A stretch of DNA of 64,000 nucleotides from positions 2,294,001 to 2,358,000 of the forward strand of contig JABTUL010000001.1 of NCBI GenBank assembly GCA_015075425.1. Reading direction: 5' to 3'. This document shows, piece after piece, positions 1 through 9,835 of this stretch. The DNA comes from Spirochaetales bacterium. GTDB lineage: Bacteria > Spirochaetota > Leptospiria > Leptospirales > Leptonemataceae. A program made the position numbers and the translations under genes. The notes beneath the pieces are model-generated. The model saw only the letters and a list, made by a program, of their open reading frames with translations. It searched no databases and had not been told where the DNA came from. Position 1 is the stretch's first letter; every line of letters starts with the position of its first letter.

Positions 1-10
1 GGCTTCACTC

Positions 11-1333
11 TCATCCCGCCCGATTCCAGACCCCCTGAAGTTTGATTGCGGCAAACGCTGCGAAAATCGACAGGGCCGTGACATAGGGCCAGGCCACGGC
101 AAAGCCGTGAGCCAGGGCCACCGTTACTGCAGCACAACTTAAAAAGGCGGCCAGCATTGCCTGTGCCCGAATCGGTCGTCCTGACAGCAGGAAAAAGAGC
201 ACACAGGCTATGAGTCCGCCATTGATGTAGTTAAATGCCGACATGGCCAGATCCAGCAGGGAATGGAAACGATCGGCCAGCAGACTGAAGACAAAAGCGG
301 ATAGAGAAACAAGAAATAGACTCAGAGCGCTAAAAAGTCTTCCGGTGCGCCGGATACACAGAGAGCTTTTCCAGACAGCACCGGTAGAATGGATCATACT
401 ATCAATCGTGCTCATCGCTGCCGCAAGCAAGAGTACCACAAAGCAACCTGTAAAAAAATCCAGTTTGCGGCTGGCAAAGTAAGCGATGAGCGGCGATCGC
501 GGGTCATAACCGGCAAGACCTGAGCCCAGTGCAGTAAAGAGCAAAATTACAAGGCCTGCAACAAAACCGGAGATGAATAAAGACCGCCGCGCTGAGCGCA
601 AATTCCCCGTGGCCAGAACCCTCTGTAGCGTGTCCTGGTCTGCACCGTGCGTTCCCAGAGTCAGAAACATGCCGCCCAAAAAAAGCGCTACGGAGTTTAA
701 GGAATAATCAAACAGCCCTTCTTTATGTACGGTGAAGTCATACCAGGCAAAATCGCGGCCGCTAAAAAAAAGAAAGCAAAGAAAACCACCCATAGTTACA
801 ATCACCAGGGCCTGCAGTTGATCGGTTAAGATGACGGACCGCAGCCCGCCACTGAGACTGTACAGACCGGCCACAAAAGCAACGGCGATAATCCAGCCAA
901 CGATGGACCAGGGAAAAAGCTTGTTCATGGCATAAACGGCGATGTAAAACCGAACGCCGCTGGATAAAAACTTCGCAACCAGATAGGAAAACGAAATGAT
1001 TTGCCGCGCCCTGGTAGTTTCACTGATTGTTTCATAGATGGTAAGCCCGCTACGTCCATAGAGCGCCGGCAAAATCCAGAGGGCGACAACGCCCCGGCCA
1101 ACAATGAAACCCAGACACAGCCAGAGAATCTTGAAATCGTGAGCGAGTCCTGCGGCAGGAAAGACGACTATCGTGGCAACAGATGTCTCCGTGGCCACAA
1201 CAGAAACAAGGGATGGAAGAGTACGAATCCTGTGTCCGGCAAGAAAGTAATCTTCATCGGCACTGGAGCTGTGCAGGAAAAAGGCAACGAGAAGAACCAG
1301 CAGCCCATAAATGACAACAGGGAGCCAGAACAC
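11..1333 (-). CDS. Sodium:solute symporter family (SSS) permease
   Basis: A 440-residue, strongly hydrophobic protein with about a dozen membrane segments. The N-terminus (FFLHSSSADEDYFLAGHRI) is the typical SSS opening, where a first helix is followed by a DYFLAGR-like motif. The stretch SGGLRSVILTDQLQALVI near residues 160-180 matches the conserved SSS helix that reads GGL.AVxxTDxxQ. The family couples uptake of sugars, amino acids or other small solutes to sodium at the inner membrane; the substrate cannot be told from sequence. Length is slightly short for the family (usually 450-550) but both ends look intact. It lies just downstream of the DinB-like gene on the same strand (4-base gap), so the two may be co-transcribed. 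Assignment to family is firm, substrate unknown. Confidence 0.85.
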   Translation of the reverse strand: MFWLPVVIYGLLVLLVAFFLHSSSADEDYFLAGHRIRTLPSLVSVVATETSVATIVVFPAAGLAHDFKILWLCLGFIVGRGVVALWILPALYGRSGLTIYETISETTRARQIISFSYLVAKFLSSGVRFYIAVYAMNKLFPWSIVGWIIAVAFVAGLYSLSGGLRSVILTDQLQALVIVTMGGFLCFLFFSGRDFAWYDFTVHKEGLFDYSLNSVALFLGGMFLTLGTHGADQDTLQRVLATGNLRSARRSLFISGFVAGLVILLFTALGSGLAGYDPRSPLIAYFASRKLDFFTGCFVVLLLAAAMSTIDSMIHSTGAVWKSSLCIRRTGRLFSALSLFLVSLSAFVFSLLADRFHSLLDLAMSAFNYINGGLIACVLFFLLSGRPIRAQAMLAAFLSCAAVTVALAHGFAVAWPYVTALSIFAAFAAIKLQGVWNRAG

Positions 1334-1336
1334 GGC

Positions 1337-1813
1337 TTAAGCCGGGGGTAACTGCATGGCCCGACGCCACGCGCTGATCTGACCCATATGCTGATTCTCA
1401 TGCACAAGCATCAGGTAAGGCAGGGCTTTCCCGGCAATAGGCATCCGGTTTTGCCAGCGGGGCAGAGAAACCGGGTTGGCAAGGACGGCGGGCGTCGAGC
1501 TACGGAGGCGCTCGAGTACGCGGCGGGCTCCCTGTGTATAATCAGCAAGCAATTGGCGGAGATCCCGGTACGCGCTTGCCCCCTGAGGAAGGGATCCCAT
1601 GCCATAGGCAGAATCTTTGGGATCCGGAAATTCACGGTTCTCAAGAATAGAAAGCATAACATCATGATAGATATTGAGATGAGAGAGGACCCATAGTGGG
1701 TGATTCATACCGGCAACCACTTGACGGTCCGCAATCCCTGGATCGACATCCCCACAAAGGCGGGTCATATAATCCAGGTTTCTTTCATAACAATAGATCA
1801 GGCCATCGAGCAT
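1337..1813 (-). CDS. DinB/YfiT-like four-helix protein
   Basis: A 158-residue protein beginning MLDGLIYCYERNLDYMTRL. The frame is open further upstream to 2101, but that part lies over the divergent GGDEF-EAL gene and has low-complexity composition, so the ATG at 1813 is preferred. The pattern MNHPLWVLSHLNIYHDVML in the N-terminal half and LVHENQHMGQISAWRRAM at the C-terminus places metal-ligand histidines as in the DinB superfamily, where three His bind a divalent metal. Members act as thiol-dependent transferases or have no known function. It is probably cytoplasmic. The 89-base gap to the divergent gene at 1903 should hold both promoters. Family call is likely, activity unknown. Confidence 0.7.
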   Translation of the reverse strand: MLDGLIYCYERNLDYMTRLCGDVDPGIADRQVVAGMNHPLWVLSHLNIYHDVMLSILENREFPDPKDSAYGMGSLPQGASAYRDLRQLLADYTQGARRVLERLRSSTPAVLANPVSLPRWQNRMPIAGKALPYLMLVHENQHMGQISAWRRAMQLPPA

Positions 1814-1902
1814 GCACACAGAAACTCTGGACCATGCCTGCCGGCCAAGTATTTTCCGTAATATTCTATGGACAGTGGAAACGGGCAGTGCCTTCTTAGC
1901 TT

Positions 1903-4470
1903 GTGGCTTTGAAGCTTGATTCCCTGTGGTTTGTTCGCCGGACCTATCGTATTCAGCGTGCTCTGCTTTTGCTGGGGATTCCGGCCTACTATGTCCTCGG
2001 CTCTGTCCTTGCCCCGCAGCCCGGCTACCGCGACCCTGAGATCCTGCGCATCCTGGGCAGCTGTTTGTTTGCCCTGACCCTCCTCCTGAGCAAACTGCCA
2101 CCTGTAAAGCTGCGGATGAACGCTGTCATGACCACGATTTCCTTCCTCGCAGGAATCCATGCTCTTTACGTCCTGCACCTGAACGATCTATCTACCCATG
2201 CTTTTTTTAATTTATATTTTCTCCTTATGGTTCTTGCTGTCAGCTTTCCCTACAGCTTCAGCAGCAAGGGACTGCTGGCCCTTTTTCTCTTTCTGATCAA
2301 CGTCACTGCGGGCTATCTGGCCGCAGTAAAGTATTCCCCTGGAGAAATACTCTGGTATGAGCTGGTAGTACTCATGATCCTGAGCGCCGTCTGCTATATG
2401 GCTCTGCATTTTCGTTATAAAGCGCTTGAACTGGCCCACACCTCAGAGCGACGCTTCCGGGCACTGCTTTCCGCTTCACCGGACCTGCTTTTTCTCATGG
2501 ATAAAGAGGGACGGTATCTTGATCTGTATGTCCAGAACCAGGACCAGCTTTTCTTGCCGGTGCCCGATTGCCTGGGTAAGAAGAACAGCGAGTTTTTACC
2601 GGCAGACATCGCCAGGCGCGAAGTAGAGGCAATCGAGAAAACTCTGCAAACGGGTGAGCCCTGCCGCTACGAATATGAACTGCACTGGAAGGGAGAAATT
2701 CAGAGCTATGAAGCTATCACCGCTGCCACCGGAGAGAACCAGGTGCTTGTGGCCGCTCGTGACATTACAGATCGCAAGCAGGCGGAAAAGGCCCTGATTG
2801 AGCGCGCAGAACAACTGAGAAAGTATGAATTTATTGTAAACACTTCCCTGGAATACATGACACTGATCGATCGCAATTACCGCTATGAGGCAGTGAATCA
2901 GGCCTATTGCAACGCTCACAAGAAAAACAGAGAAGACATCATCGGTCATACAGTCGCCGATATCTGGGGCGATCAACTCTTTGAAGCACGTCTGCGCGGT
3001 CTACTGGATCGGGCTTTTGCCGGTGAAATTGTGCAGTATGATCTGCCCATTGCCTTTTCCGATGGTCAACTCAAACATTTTGAAATCGCCTACTATCCGT
3101 ATCGCACCGGGGAAGTTGTTTCGCATGTGGTTGTGGTGAGCCGGGACCAGACTTCAGAAAAAGTAGCCGAGCAACTGCGCGAATACGAAGCAAGGCACGA
3201 TTCGCTGACCAAACTGGGCAATCGCAAACAGTTCCGTGAGGCCCTGCAATCAAGCCTGAACCGCCTGCGCCGTGATCCTAATTACTGCTTCAGCACCATG
3301 GTCATCAATCTGGACCATTTCAAGATCGTAAATGATAGCCTGGGTCATGAAACCGGAGATAAACTTCTCATCGCTGTCGCCGACCGTTTGCGGACTTTAA
3401 TCCGCTCCATTGACTACCTGGCACGCTCCGCAGGCGGTGAATTTCTGCTCCTCATGGATTGTGTCGTGGACCAATCCCAGGTAGAACGCTACGCTGAAAG
3501 AATCCTTTTAGAGCTGCGTCACCCTTACTTCATTGATGGGGTTGAGATCTATGCTACAGCCAGCATAGGCATCTGCCTTGCAGATCGCGAAGAACATACT
3601 TCCAGCGGCGACTGCCTCCGTGAGGCAGACGCTGCGCTCTTTGAAGCCAAGAAACTCGGAAGAGATCGTTTTGATTTTTTTTCCCGCCGCCTGTACGAAG
3701 CGGCCGTCCATCATATCCAGCTGGGCTCCGAACTCCGCCTGGCCATGGAGCGCGATGAACTCGAAGTCTTCTATATGCCCATCTACTCCCCCGGCAGACA
3801 GAAGGTCACCGGTTATGAAGCTTTGATTCGCTGGAATCATCCAGAGCGGGGACTCTTACCTCCGGCCTATTTCATTGAATTTGCCGAAGAGACCGGTCTG
3901 ATTGTAAAACTCGGCGAGATCGTGCTGCGCAAGGCGTGCCGGCAAATGCGCCAGTGGCAGAAGGAAGGAATGGATGGCTTTCTCGCGGTCAATATTTCCG
4001 CGCGCCAATTTCGCCAGAGGGGATTTGTGGACATGATCCATGAAATACTCCAACAATCAGATCTTTCTGCGAATACACTGGAACTGGAAATTACGGAATC
4101 GTCATTTCTCGAGCGCAGCGATGCAGCCCTGACTCTTCTGGAATCTCTTTCGGGCTCCGGAATCCGGCTCAGCATAGATGATTTTGGCACAGGCTACTCT
4201 TCCTTGAGCTATCTTAAACATTTCCCCTTTCACACCCTCAAAATTGATCGTAGTTTCCTCTTTGGTTCCGACCGCGGACAGAATCGGGAAATCATCCGCT
4301 CAATCATTGAACTGGCCCATGCTCTGGAACTGAAGGTCGTCGCTGAAGGAATCGAAACCCAGGAACAGATGCAACTCTTACTCAGTCTGGGCTGCGATGA
4401 GATGCAGGGCTACTTTATCGGTCACCCGCTGCCGGCCAGCGAAATCGGCCGAAAATTGGCTTTACCCTGA
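1903..4470 (+). CDS. Membrane-anchored PAS-GGDEF-EAL protein, probable c-di-GMP phosphodiesterase
   Basis: An 855-residue multidomain signalling protein. Residues about 20-170 hold several membrane helices, 180-300 and 300-430 are two PAS sensor domains, 430-590 is GGDEF-like, and 600-850 is EAL. The GGDEF signature reads AGGEF (ARSAGGEFLLL), missing the metal-binding Asp, so cyclase activity is doubtful. The EAL half is intact: YEALIRW, LEITES, DDFGTGYSSLSYL, KIDRSF, EGIET and QGYFIG are all present, so hydrolysis of c-di-GMP to pGpG at the inner membrane is expected. The start is GTG at 1903, because a stop lies two codons upstream and the first ATG is deep inside the membrane region. A PilZ receptor is encoded 16 kb away in the same window. 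Family assignment is secure; the direction of activity is inferred from motifs. Confidence 0.92.
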   Translation: MALKLDSLWFVRRTYRIQRALLLLGIPAYYVLGSVLAPQPGYRDPEILRILGSCLFALTLLLSKLPPVKLRMNAVMTTISFLAGIHALYVLHLNDLSTHAFFNLYFLLMVLAVSFPYSFSSKGLLALFLFLINVTAGYLAAVKYSPGEILWYELVVLMILSAVCYMALHFRYKALELAHTSERRFRALLSASPDLLFLMDKEGRYLDLYVQNQDQLFLPVPDCLGKKNSEFLPADIARREVEAIEKTLQTGEPCRYEYELHWKGEIQSYEAITAATGENQVLVAARDITDRKQAEKALIERAEQLRKYEFIVNTSLEYMTLIDRNYRYEAVNQAYCNAHKKNREDIIGHTVADIWGDQLFEARLRGLLDRAFAGEIVQYDLPIAFSDGQLKHFEIAYYPYRTGEVVSHVVVVSRDQTSEKVAEQLREYEARHDSLTKLGNRKQFREALQSSLNRLRRDPNYCFSTMVINLDHFKIVNDSLGHETGDKLLIAVADRLRTLIRSIDYLARSAGGEFLLLMDCVVDQSQVERYAERILLELRHPYFIDGVEIYATASIGICLADREEHTSSGDCLREADAALFEAKKLGRDRFDFFSRRLYEAAVHHIQLGSELRLAMERDELEVFYMPIYSPGRQKVTGYEALIRWNHPERGLLPPAYFIEFAEETGLIVKLGEIVLRKACRQMRQWQKEGMDGFLAVNISARQFRQRGFVDMIHEILQQSDLSANTLELEITESSFLERSDAALTLLESLSGSGIRLSIDDFGTGYSSLSYLKHFPFHTLKIDRSFLFGSDRGQNREIIRSIIELAHALELKVVAEGIETQEQMQLLLSLGCDEMQGYFIGHPLPASEIGRKLALP

Positions 4471-4494
4471 ATCCCCGGGGAGCAATCTGAGATC

Positions 4495-4755
4495 ATGGAT
4501 AGAGGCAAACAACGAGCGCGACTGCAAGGCTACATCTTCCTTGAAATAGCCGGAAAAATCATGATCACTCGCTACAGAAGGGATCTGGACGGTCGACTGC
4601 GCATCCTCGAATTCCATGATATAGACGGGAATTTCCATTTTGATGACCAGACCGCTACCGGGGAAGCTGGACACTGGACGGGCGTCATACTTTCAAGCAC
4701 AGTTCTGCGCACGGAGGAAGGAACCGAAACCCTTTTCGAGCTGGACATCTTATAG
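4495..4755 (+). CDS. Small hypothetical protein (86 aa)
   Basis: I do not recognise this 86-residue product (MDRGKQRARLQGYIFLEIAGKIMITRY...). It starts at ATG 4495, 25 bases after the EAL gene stop and preceded by GGGGAGCAATCTGAGATC, a usable ribosome site. It has no membrane segment and reads as a beta-rich soluble domain (FHDIDGNFHFDD, HWTGVILSSTVLRTEEGTETLFELDIL). It lies between the GGDEF-EAL gene and the acyltransferase on the same strand with normal base composition, so it may belong to that transcription unit. An overlapping frame from 4640 is the upstream extension of the acyltransferase and is judged non-coding in this stretch. Confidence 0.5.
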   Translation: MDRGKQRARLQGYIFLEIAGKIMITRYRRDLDGRLRILEFHDIDGNFHFDDQTATGEAGHWTGVILSSTVLRTEEGTETLFELDIL

Positions 4756-4819
4756 TCCGGCTCTTGATTTTTTTGAACTACGGGCAGTCGCAAAAATTGG
4801 ATTGATCTGCCAGGGGGTT

Positions 4820-5662
4820 ATGGCATTTTTACGGGCAATGGAACCTTCACAGGCCCTGCGCCTTTTTACCATTCCTTTTGAGCCTGCCCGGGATCTGGTT
4901 CGCGGTCTGCTGGCACGCTTTCTACACATTGAGGTGAATGGCCTTGAATTCATTCCACCGGCAGGCGGAGCCCTTCTTGTTGCCAATCACACCGATCTCA
5001 TCGATGTCCCCATTCAGGGTGCCTTCAGTCCGCGCAAGGTAACTTTCCTCGGCAAAGCAGAACTCTTTGAGCCGGGCCTTCCAGTTAAAGAATTTCTGTT
5101 GCAAAAAAGCTCCCCCCTGCATCTGCCTTTCCTGTTACCACTGCGCCAACTGGCCGAACAGGTCATCGACTTCTATTCTCTGATTCAGAAAACGCAACTG
5201 GAAGAATGGGGCGGACACCCTATCATGCGATCCTACCGGGGAGAAGGCGCCCGCGATGCCGTGCGCTACTACCAGGAGCTGGAGGATCATGTTGTAGAAT
5301 TGCTTAAGAAAGGAGAGCTGATTTCCATCTTCCCCGAGGGCACCCGTACCCGGACCGGAATCATGGGCTCCTTCAAATCTCTGGCCGCGCGCATGGCCAT
5401 ACGGGCTTCGGTGCCCATCATTCCATCAGGCTTCAAAGGCAGCTTTCAGTTCCTCTCTTTGACCAATGTGCTCACCGGCAAAGTCTTTGATACTCGTGTG
5501 GAGTACAACATTGGCCGGCCCTACTTCCCGGAAGAATTCCCCCAGGGGGATCTAAAAAAAGCGGCTCATGAACTTACAGCTCTGGTGGAAAAGCAGGTGT
5601 ATGCCCTGAGCCTGCACGCAGAAAGACGCAGCGCACACCGCAGCCGGGCCCGGGTACTTTAA
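4820..5662 (+). CDS. PlsC-like lysophospholipid acyltransferase
   Basis: A 280-residue acyltransferase of the PlsC/LPLAT family. Such enzymes move an acyl chain to lysophosphatidate or a related acceptor at the inner membrane during phospholipid synthesis. The catalytic HX4D block is visible in VANHTDLIDVP near residue 55. FPEGTRTRTG is the conserved acceptor-binding motif, followed by the typical VPIIPSGFKGSF strand. The open frame reaches back to 4640, but the extra 60 residues overlap the preceding small gene and look unlike the family. ATG 4820 (MAFLRAMEPSQALRLF), close behind CAGGGGG, is chosen; ATG 4838 is an alternative. A strong two-way terminator follows. Acceptor specificity cannot be read from sequence. 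Confidence 0.85.
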   Translation: MAFLRAMEPSQALRLFTIPFEPARDLVRGLLARFLHIEVNGLEFIPPAGGALLVANHTDLIDVPIQGAFSPRKVTFLGKAELFEPGLPVKEFLLQKSSPLHLPFLLPLRQLAEQVIDFYSLIQKTQLEEWGGHPIMRSYRGEGARDAVRYYQELEDHVVELLKKGELISIFPEGTRTRTGIMGSFKSLAARMAIRASVPIIPSGFKGSFQFLSLTNVLTGKVFDTRVEYNIGRPYFPEEFPQGDLKKAAHELTALVEKQVYALSLHAERRSAHRSRARVL

Positions 5663-5707
5663 CCCGAATTTATTCATGAAAGTATATGCGTAAAGTACAG
5701 GTTCAAA

Positions 5708-5738
5708 GAAAAACCGCCCCGCACCCGGGCGGTTTTTC
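5708..5738. terminator. Bidirectional Rho-independent terminator
   Basis: ACCGCCC and GGGCGGT pair as a 7-bp GC-rich stem around a short loop. The stem is flanked by A5 on the left and T5 on the right, so it can end transcripts from both the acyltransferase (+) and the convergent PEGA-protein gene (-). Confidence 0.85.
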
Positions 5739-5818
5739 CTCATTTCCACGAAAATCCGGGCTGGGAAGGTTGGCCCGGCTGACGTGTACTGTCCCCTAAT
5801 TTTCAGGAAAAATCCACG

Positions 5819-7219
5819 TTAGAACCCAAAGGAAAGGCCAAAATACTGATCCCTTCCGGTGGACTGATAAAACGGTTTGATCGGCAACTGAGAAATTTCC
5901 CCGGTTTCACGCTCATCGCTCCTGATACCGGCGATCAGAAAAGCGATCGCGGCGGCAAAAGAAAATCCACTGCCGGAAAGGGCCAGATTCGCATTACGGG
6001 CCATGATAGCGGCTCGCATTTCATTTTGCTGCAATAGATAGAAATGCAGCGGATACAGGGACTGGATCTGTGCAATGGAGAGGGTGGGAACTAAAGCCCG
6101 CCCACTCTCACGAATGCGATTCTCGCGCACCTTAAAATACCAGTAGGCACCGTAGAAACCGCCGGCACTCATCAGGCTACCAAAAGAAAGATCGTGATAG
6201 TTCCAGTCCAGGATGATACGGTCACGGCCCTTAAAGAATTCTTCCGTATCACCGGCGGTCAGAGTAAAATGCAATGATTCCGATTTTGTTCCCAGCTCCA
6301 CACCGGCAAAACGATCCACATGACCCTGCAAACTGATGCGTAAGCGATGCTTGCCCACGGGCAGATCATCCCGTTTTAGCGGCGTTTTACCCAGATGGTC
6401 CATATTCAAAAAAACATCAGCCCCGGGCGGATCAGAGCTAACACTGAGAGTCGATATTACTGCCCGAATGAGTGTTGCCTGAAAACTCGCCGCTTCCGTA
6501 GCCACCAGAACGGGCAAATCCTGGTCCTGGTATCCTTTGAGCTGAAAGCGCAGGGTATAGCGCCCGGGCAACAAATCCCGGTCCAGCGGTGTTGTTCCCA
6601 GGTAGCTTTCTCCGGCGTAAACAAGTGCCCCGGGTGGCTCGGAAAGGAGACGAACCGACGTGGTATTTGCTCCCAGCAGAAATGAACTTAAATCCCGGGC
6701 CATTTCATCTGCCAGGGCATAGGTATTTTCTGCACTGGAACTGTAACTCTTCTGAAATGTTCGTACACGTAGAGCATCAAAAGCCCTGATGGAATACTGC
6801 ACACTGCCGCGGACAGGAAGAGTGCGGCGGTCCCCTTCCCGGCCGCCGGAAAGCGAGAAACTGCCATCGATAAGGAAGTGGGCACCGCGCCGCCGGGCCA
6901 GAGCTACACGGTCAGCCTGATAGATTTCCAGATAATTCTCCTGGTTGCGATCAAACACTTCTACCTGCACATTGCGCGGCCGCGCATCCAACTCTCCTTC
7001 CACCGGCCCGGCGGCAGAGAAGACAAAATCTTGCTTTTGCTGACGGGGCAGAACGATCAATCGGGAAAGCCGGTCCGACAGCATCCCGGCCATGCCGCTA
7101 CCCAGAAATTCTTCCTCGCCAACGTCTCCCTGAGCTGTAAGCGGCAAAATAAGAATTCTTAAAGGTTGGGCCGATAAAAGGCTAAGAAATGCAAAAAAAG
7201 AAAAAATTGCCCATCGCAT
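5819..7219 (-). CDS. Exported PEGA-repeat protein
   Basis: A 466-residue protein with a cleavable signal peptide ([19 protein letters not shown]). A first domain (about 20-180) starts LRILILPLTAQGDVGEEEFLGSGMAGMLSDRL and resembles CsgG/TolB-like periplasmic domains. Two PEGA repeats follow, at about 187-250 (LLSEPPGALVYAGESYLGTTPLDRDLLPGRYTLRFQLKGY) and 255-320 (SSDPPGADVFLNMDHLGKTPLKRDDLPVGKHRLRISLQGH). The C-terminal 110 residues contain two hydrophobic stretches and may anchor in a membrane. PEGA domains occur in bacterial surface proteins; no enzyme activity is implied. Its ATG overlaps the msrB stop (ATGA), so it is translationally coupled to that gene and ends the smc-to-PEGA run. Confidence 0.8.
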   Translation of the reverse strand: MRWAIFSFFAFLSLLSAQPLRILILPLTAQGDVGEEEFLGSGMAGMLSDRLSRLIVLPRQQKQDFVFSAAGPVEGELDARPRNVQVEVFDRNQENYLEIYQADRVALARRRGAHFLIDGSFSLSGGREGDRRTLPVRGSVQYSIRAFDALRVRTFQKSYSSSAENTYALADEMARDLSSFLLGANTTSVRLLSEPPGALVYAGESYLGTTPLDRDLLPGRYTLRFQLKGYQDQDLPVLVATEAASFQATLIRAVISTLSVSSDPPGADVFLNMDHLGKTPLKRDDLPVGKHRLRISLQGHVDRFAGVELGTKSESLHFTLTAGDTEEFFKGRDRIILDWNYHDLSFGSLMSAGGFYGAYWYFKVRENRIRESGRALVPTLSIAQIQSLYPLHFYLLQQNEMRAAIMARNANLALSGSGFSFAAAIAFLIAGIRSDERETGEISQLPIKPFYQSTGRDQYFGLSFGF

Positions 7220-7611
7220 CAGGATTCCTGTGCGGGCTCAAAGTGCAATGACAGGGAGTTGATGCAGTAACGAAGTCCCGTTGGCTGTGGTCCATCGGCA
7301 AACACATGCCCCAGATGCGCGTCGCACTCCCGACACATAACTTCTGTGCGTATCATTCCATGGGATGTGTCCGTCTCTTCCGTGACAGACCGACCATCCA
7401 CAGGTTCATAAAAACTGGGCCAGCCCGATCCCGATTCATACTTGGTCTTGCTGCTGAACAGAGGAGCATTGCAGCAAACGCACCGGTACAGCCCGGACCT
7501 TTTTTCCTGGTAGTATTTTCCGGTAAAGGCACGCTCCGTCCCCTTCTGTCTGGCAACCTCAAAGGTTGCTGGATCCAGCCGCTTCTTCCATTCTTCCTCA
7601 CTGAGTTTCAT
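7219..7611 (-). CDS. msrB: Peptide-methionine (R)-S-oxide reductase MsrB
   Basis: A 130-residue MsrB, which reduces methionine-R-sulfoxide in proteins as part of oxidative-damage repair. The zinc site is made by two CxxC pairs (CVCC and CREC). The substrate segment [12 protein letters not shown], the motif [11 protein letters not shown] and the catalytic RYCINS cysteine are all present, and length equals the family norm. There is no signal peptide, so it acts in the cytoplasm. It lies 2 bases after the MBL/cNMP gene and overlaps the PEGA gene, which makes it part of a tightly packed transcription unit. Confidence 0.95.
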   Translation of the reverse strand: MKLSEEEWKKRLDPATFEVARQKGTERAFTGKYYQEKRSGLYRCVCCNAPLFSSKTKYESGSGWPSFYEPVDGRSVTEETDTSHGMIRTEVMCRECDAHLGHVFADGPQPTGLRYCINSLSLHFEPAQES

Positions 7612-7613
7612 GA

Positions 7614-9767
7614 TTAGCTTCCGTAAACATAGTTAAGCCTCATATACATTCCCGGATTGTTGGCAATGTAATCGCGCAGAGCGTTACTTTCTATGGCATA
7701 GACTTCTATATCTGATCGCGCACAGAATTGAAAATGAGACGGTGCATTTTTCTGCAATTGAAACAATTCTCCCACAAAATCACCGCGGCGCAAAACCTCA
7801 AAAAGCAGGTCAGCAGAAGATACTTCTACCTCTCCCTCCTTGATGATAAAAGCGTGATCCATCAACGCTTCCTCTCCAATAAGCACATGCCCGGCAGGAA
7901 AAGATTTGAGTTTCATGAGCAGCTCGAGCTGTGTTTTCTGAGCCGACGTTGCTCCTTCAAAAAAGCGCGACCCGCTGAGGACTTCCCAGGTTCCTGTTTT
8001 GCGTATTTCCGTGAGCCGCGTGAACTTTTCCAGCAGGTCGCTGCCTTTGATAAAATTCAAAAAACGAGATTTCTCAATAGTCAGCGCAACAACATCGGTT
8101 TCTGCAACTATATCTGCATTGCGGGGCTGATCCAAAATCAGGGAGGCTTCACCAAAGTATTCGTAGGTCCCGTAGCGTTTCAGCGCCTGACCGGTTTGAC
8201 CGGAGTCTTCAGCCAGAACCTTGACATTCCCTGATAGAATGATATAAAACTTATCCCCGGGGGTATCCTTTTTAATGATCAGGCTGTCCCGGGGAAACTG
8301 TTCAGTTTCCACAATCGATATGAATTCCCGGGCGCGGGCGATGGGGAAATCGCGAAAGATATCCAGATTATTCAGGACGTCAAGTAGCCGATTGACTTCT
8401 TCGTGCTCTGGCGGCTCAATCTCCGGCACAAAAGTGTGCTCGATTCCAAATTTGCAGAGAGTCAGCAGTGAGTTCTCCGGAAAATCTTTGCGCGCAATGT
8501 GGTAAACATGCATTTTCTTTTTGATTTCATCCGGGAGGGAATTCAAATACGCAATGGGCGTATGCAGCGGCGGAGGGCCTGACTCATGATAGATTATGGA
8601 ATGGTGCCAGGGGAAATCGAGCAGGTCTTTATAGCGACCTTCGGGAAGCACATTTTTCTCCCGCAGTTCCGCCAGCCGGCCCGGATCATTCAGATGATCT
8701 GAGGAATAAATGAAACTCTGATTCTGGTAATAGAATTCAAAACTCAGGCTGGGAATGGAATGCAGAGCGTAGTTGAAGCGGAACTCCGCTCCATTGATGA
8801 AGTAGGAACGGCCAATCACTACCGGCACAAAATCAAAAAGTGTGAAGAGCTCGCGTGAAGGGATGCGGGTGAGCGCATTGTACTTACGAATAAAAGAATG
8901 GATCACCGTTTCCGTGGTATAGATGGTAATTTTTCCCTCCTCCAGAATTTTCTGGAAGGTTCCCGCATCATGGTCAGCATGGCAGTGGGTCAAAATGATA
9001 CTGTTTATGGTTCGCGGATTCACGTTGGAAGCACGCAGCCATTCCGTGGAGTTGACCGGCGGATCCACCATGATACCCTGATGGTTGATCCAGATGATAA
9101 AACCGGAAGTGTTGTCTTCCGGATCAAAGCCATGAGATGGGCCCAGACAGGTGACCCCCAGAAGCGGTGGCTGGTAGGGCTCCGGGAGGCGCTGTCCCGT
9201 ATCGTAAACAATATTAAAATTGATTTCACCGGGTACATTTGTCGTTTTTGACCATCTGGCGTCGTGGATGACAAAATGATTGGGTTTTTTCTCAATTTCT
9301 ACGTGATTGATGCGTACCCGGTTTTCGTTATTGAAGACCACAAAGTGCACATGATCCTCAAGAGTACGTCCCCCTTTGAAATATTCAATTTCTGCAGCCA
9401 TATCCGGATAGCCAAAAGTCTGTTCGCGATTGATGTATTCTGATGCGAGGTTGATGGCATCCGGGCCAAAAAGACTTTCTGTAAGCACAATCTTAAATTG
9501 CTCGCGCTGCTCCCGGGTACAGACAATGTAAGTTTTCTTTTTACGGAAGAAAAAGTTGTAGTAGATGGGAAATTCCAGTTCTGCAACGGTTATGCCCTTA
9601 AGCACATGGAAGAAGACATTGGGTAGAACAAATATATTGGGCGCGCCTTCTGCTGTCCCCATCGTGTCCTTTATTGTTTCCGGGGGCGAACCGAACTGGA
9701 TCAGGCCGGCAGAAGTGGGCGTCAGGTAGCCGCCGCGCCGTAACTCTTTGTAGCCATTTTCATTCAT
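7614..9767 (-). CDS. Metallo-beta-lactamase fold protein with two cyclic-nucleotide-binding domains
   Basis: A 717-residue soluble protein. Residues about 200-420 form a metallo-beta-lactamase domain whose metal motif is [11 protein letters not shown] (HCHADH at 261-266), with further His/Asp in IYSSDHLND and the later WHHSIIYHE. Two cNMP (CAP-ED) domains follow at about 465-590 ([15 protein letters not shown]...[19 protein letters not shown]) and 600-710 ([13 protein letters not shown]...[10 protein letters not shown]). The layout suggests a hydrolase, perhaps of a phosphodiester or thioester, gated by cAMP or cGMP. The first 200 residues are unassigned. Proteins with this architecture are frequent in Leptospira relatives; the substrate is unknown. 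The gene sits between smc and msrB on the same strand. Confidence 0.85.
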   Translation of the reverse strand: MNENGYKELRRGGYLTPTSAGLIQFGSPPETIKDTMGTAEGAPNIFVLPNVFFHVLKGITVAELEFPIYYNFFFRKKKTYIVCTREQREQFKIVLTESLFGPDAINLASEYINREQTFGYPDMAAEIEYFKGGRTLEDHVHFVVFNNENRVRINHVEIEKKPNHFVIHDARWSKTTNVPGEINFNIVYDTGQRLPEPYQPPLLGVTCLGPSHGFDPEDNTSGFIIWINHQGIMVDPPVNSTEWLRASNVNPRTINSIILTHCHADHDAGTFQKILEEGKITIYTTETVIHSFIRKYNALTRIPSRELFTLFDFVPVVIGRSYFINGAEFRFNYALHSIPSLSFEFYYQNQSFIYSSDHLNDPGRLAELREKNVLPEGRYKDLLDFPWHHSIIYHESGPPPLHTPIAYLNSLPDEIKKKMHVYHIARKDFPENSLLTLCKFGIEHTFVPEIEPPEHEEVNRLLDVLNNLDIFRDFPIARAREFISIVETEQFPRDSLIIKKDTPGDKFYIILSGNVKVLAEDSGQTGQALKRYGTYEYFGEASLILDQPRNADIVAETDVVALTIEKSRFLNFIKGSDLLEKFTRLTEIRKTGTWEVLSGSRFFEGATSAQKTQLELLMKLKSFPAGHVLIGEEALMDHAFIIKEGEVEVSSADLLFEVLRRGDFVGELFQLQKNAPSHFQFCARSDIEVYAIESNALRDYIANNPGMYMRLNYVYGS

Positions 9768-9835
9768 TTAGTATCCTCAAGGCAAGCTGGCTGGGAGGAT
9801 TGCAGAGGCCTTTGGTCGGGCAAGGAAAAAAGAAA

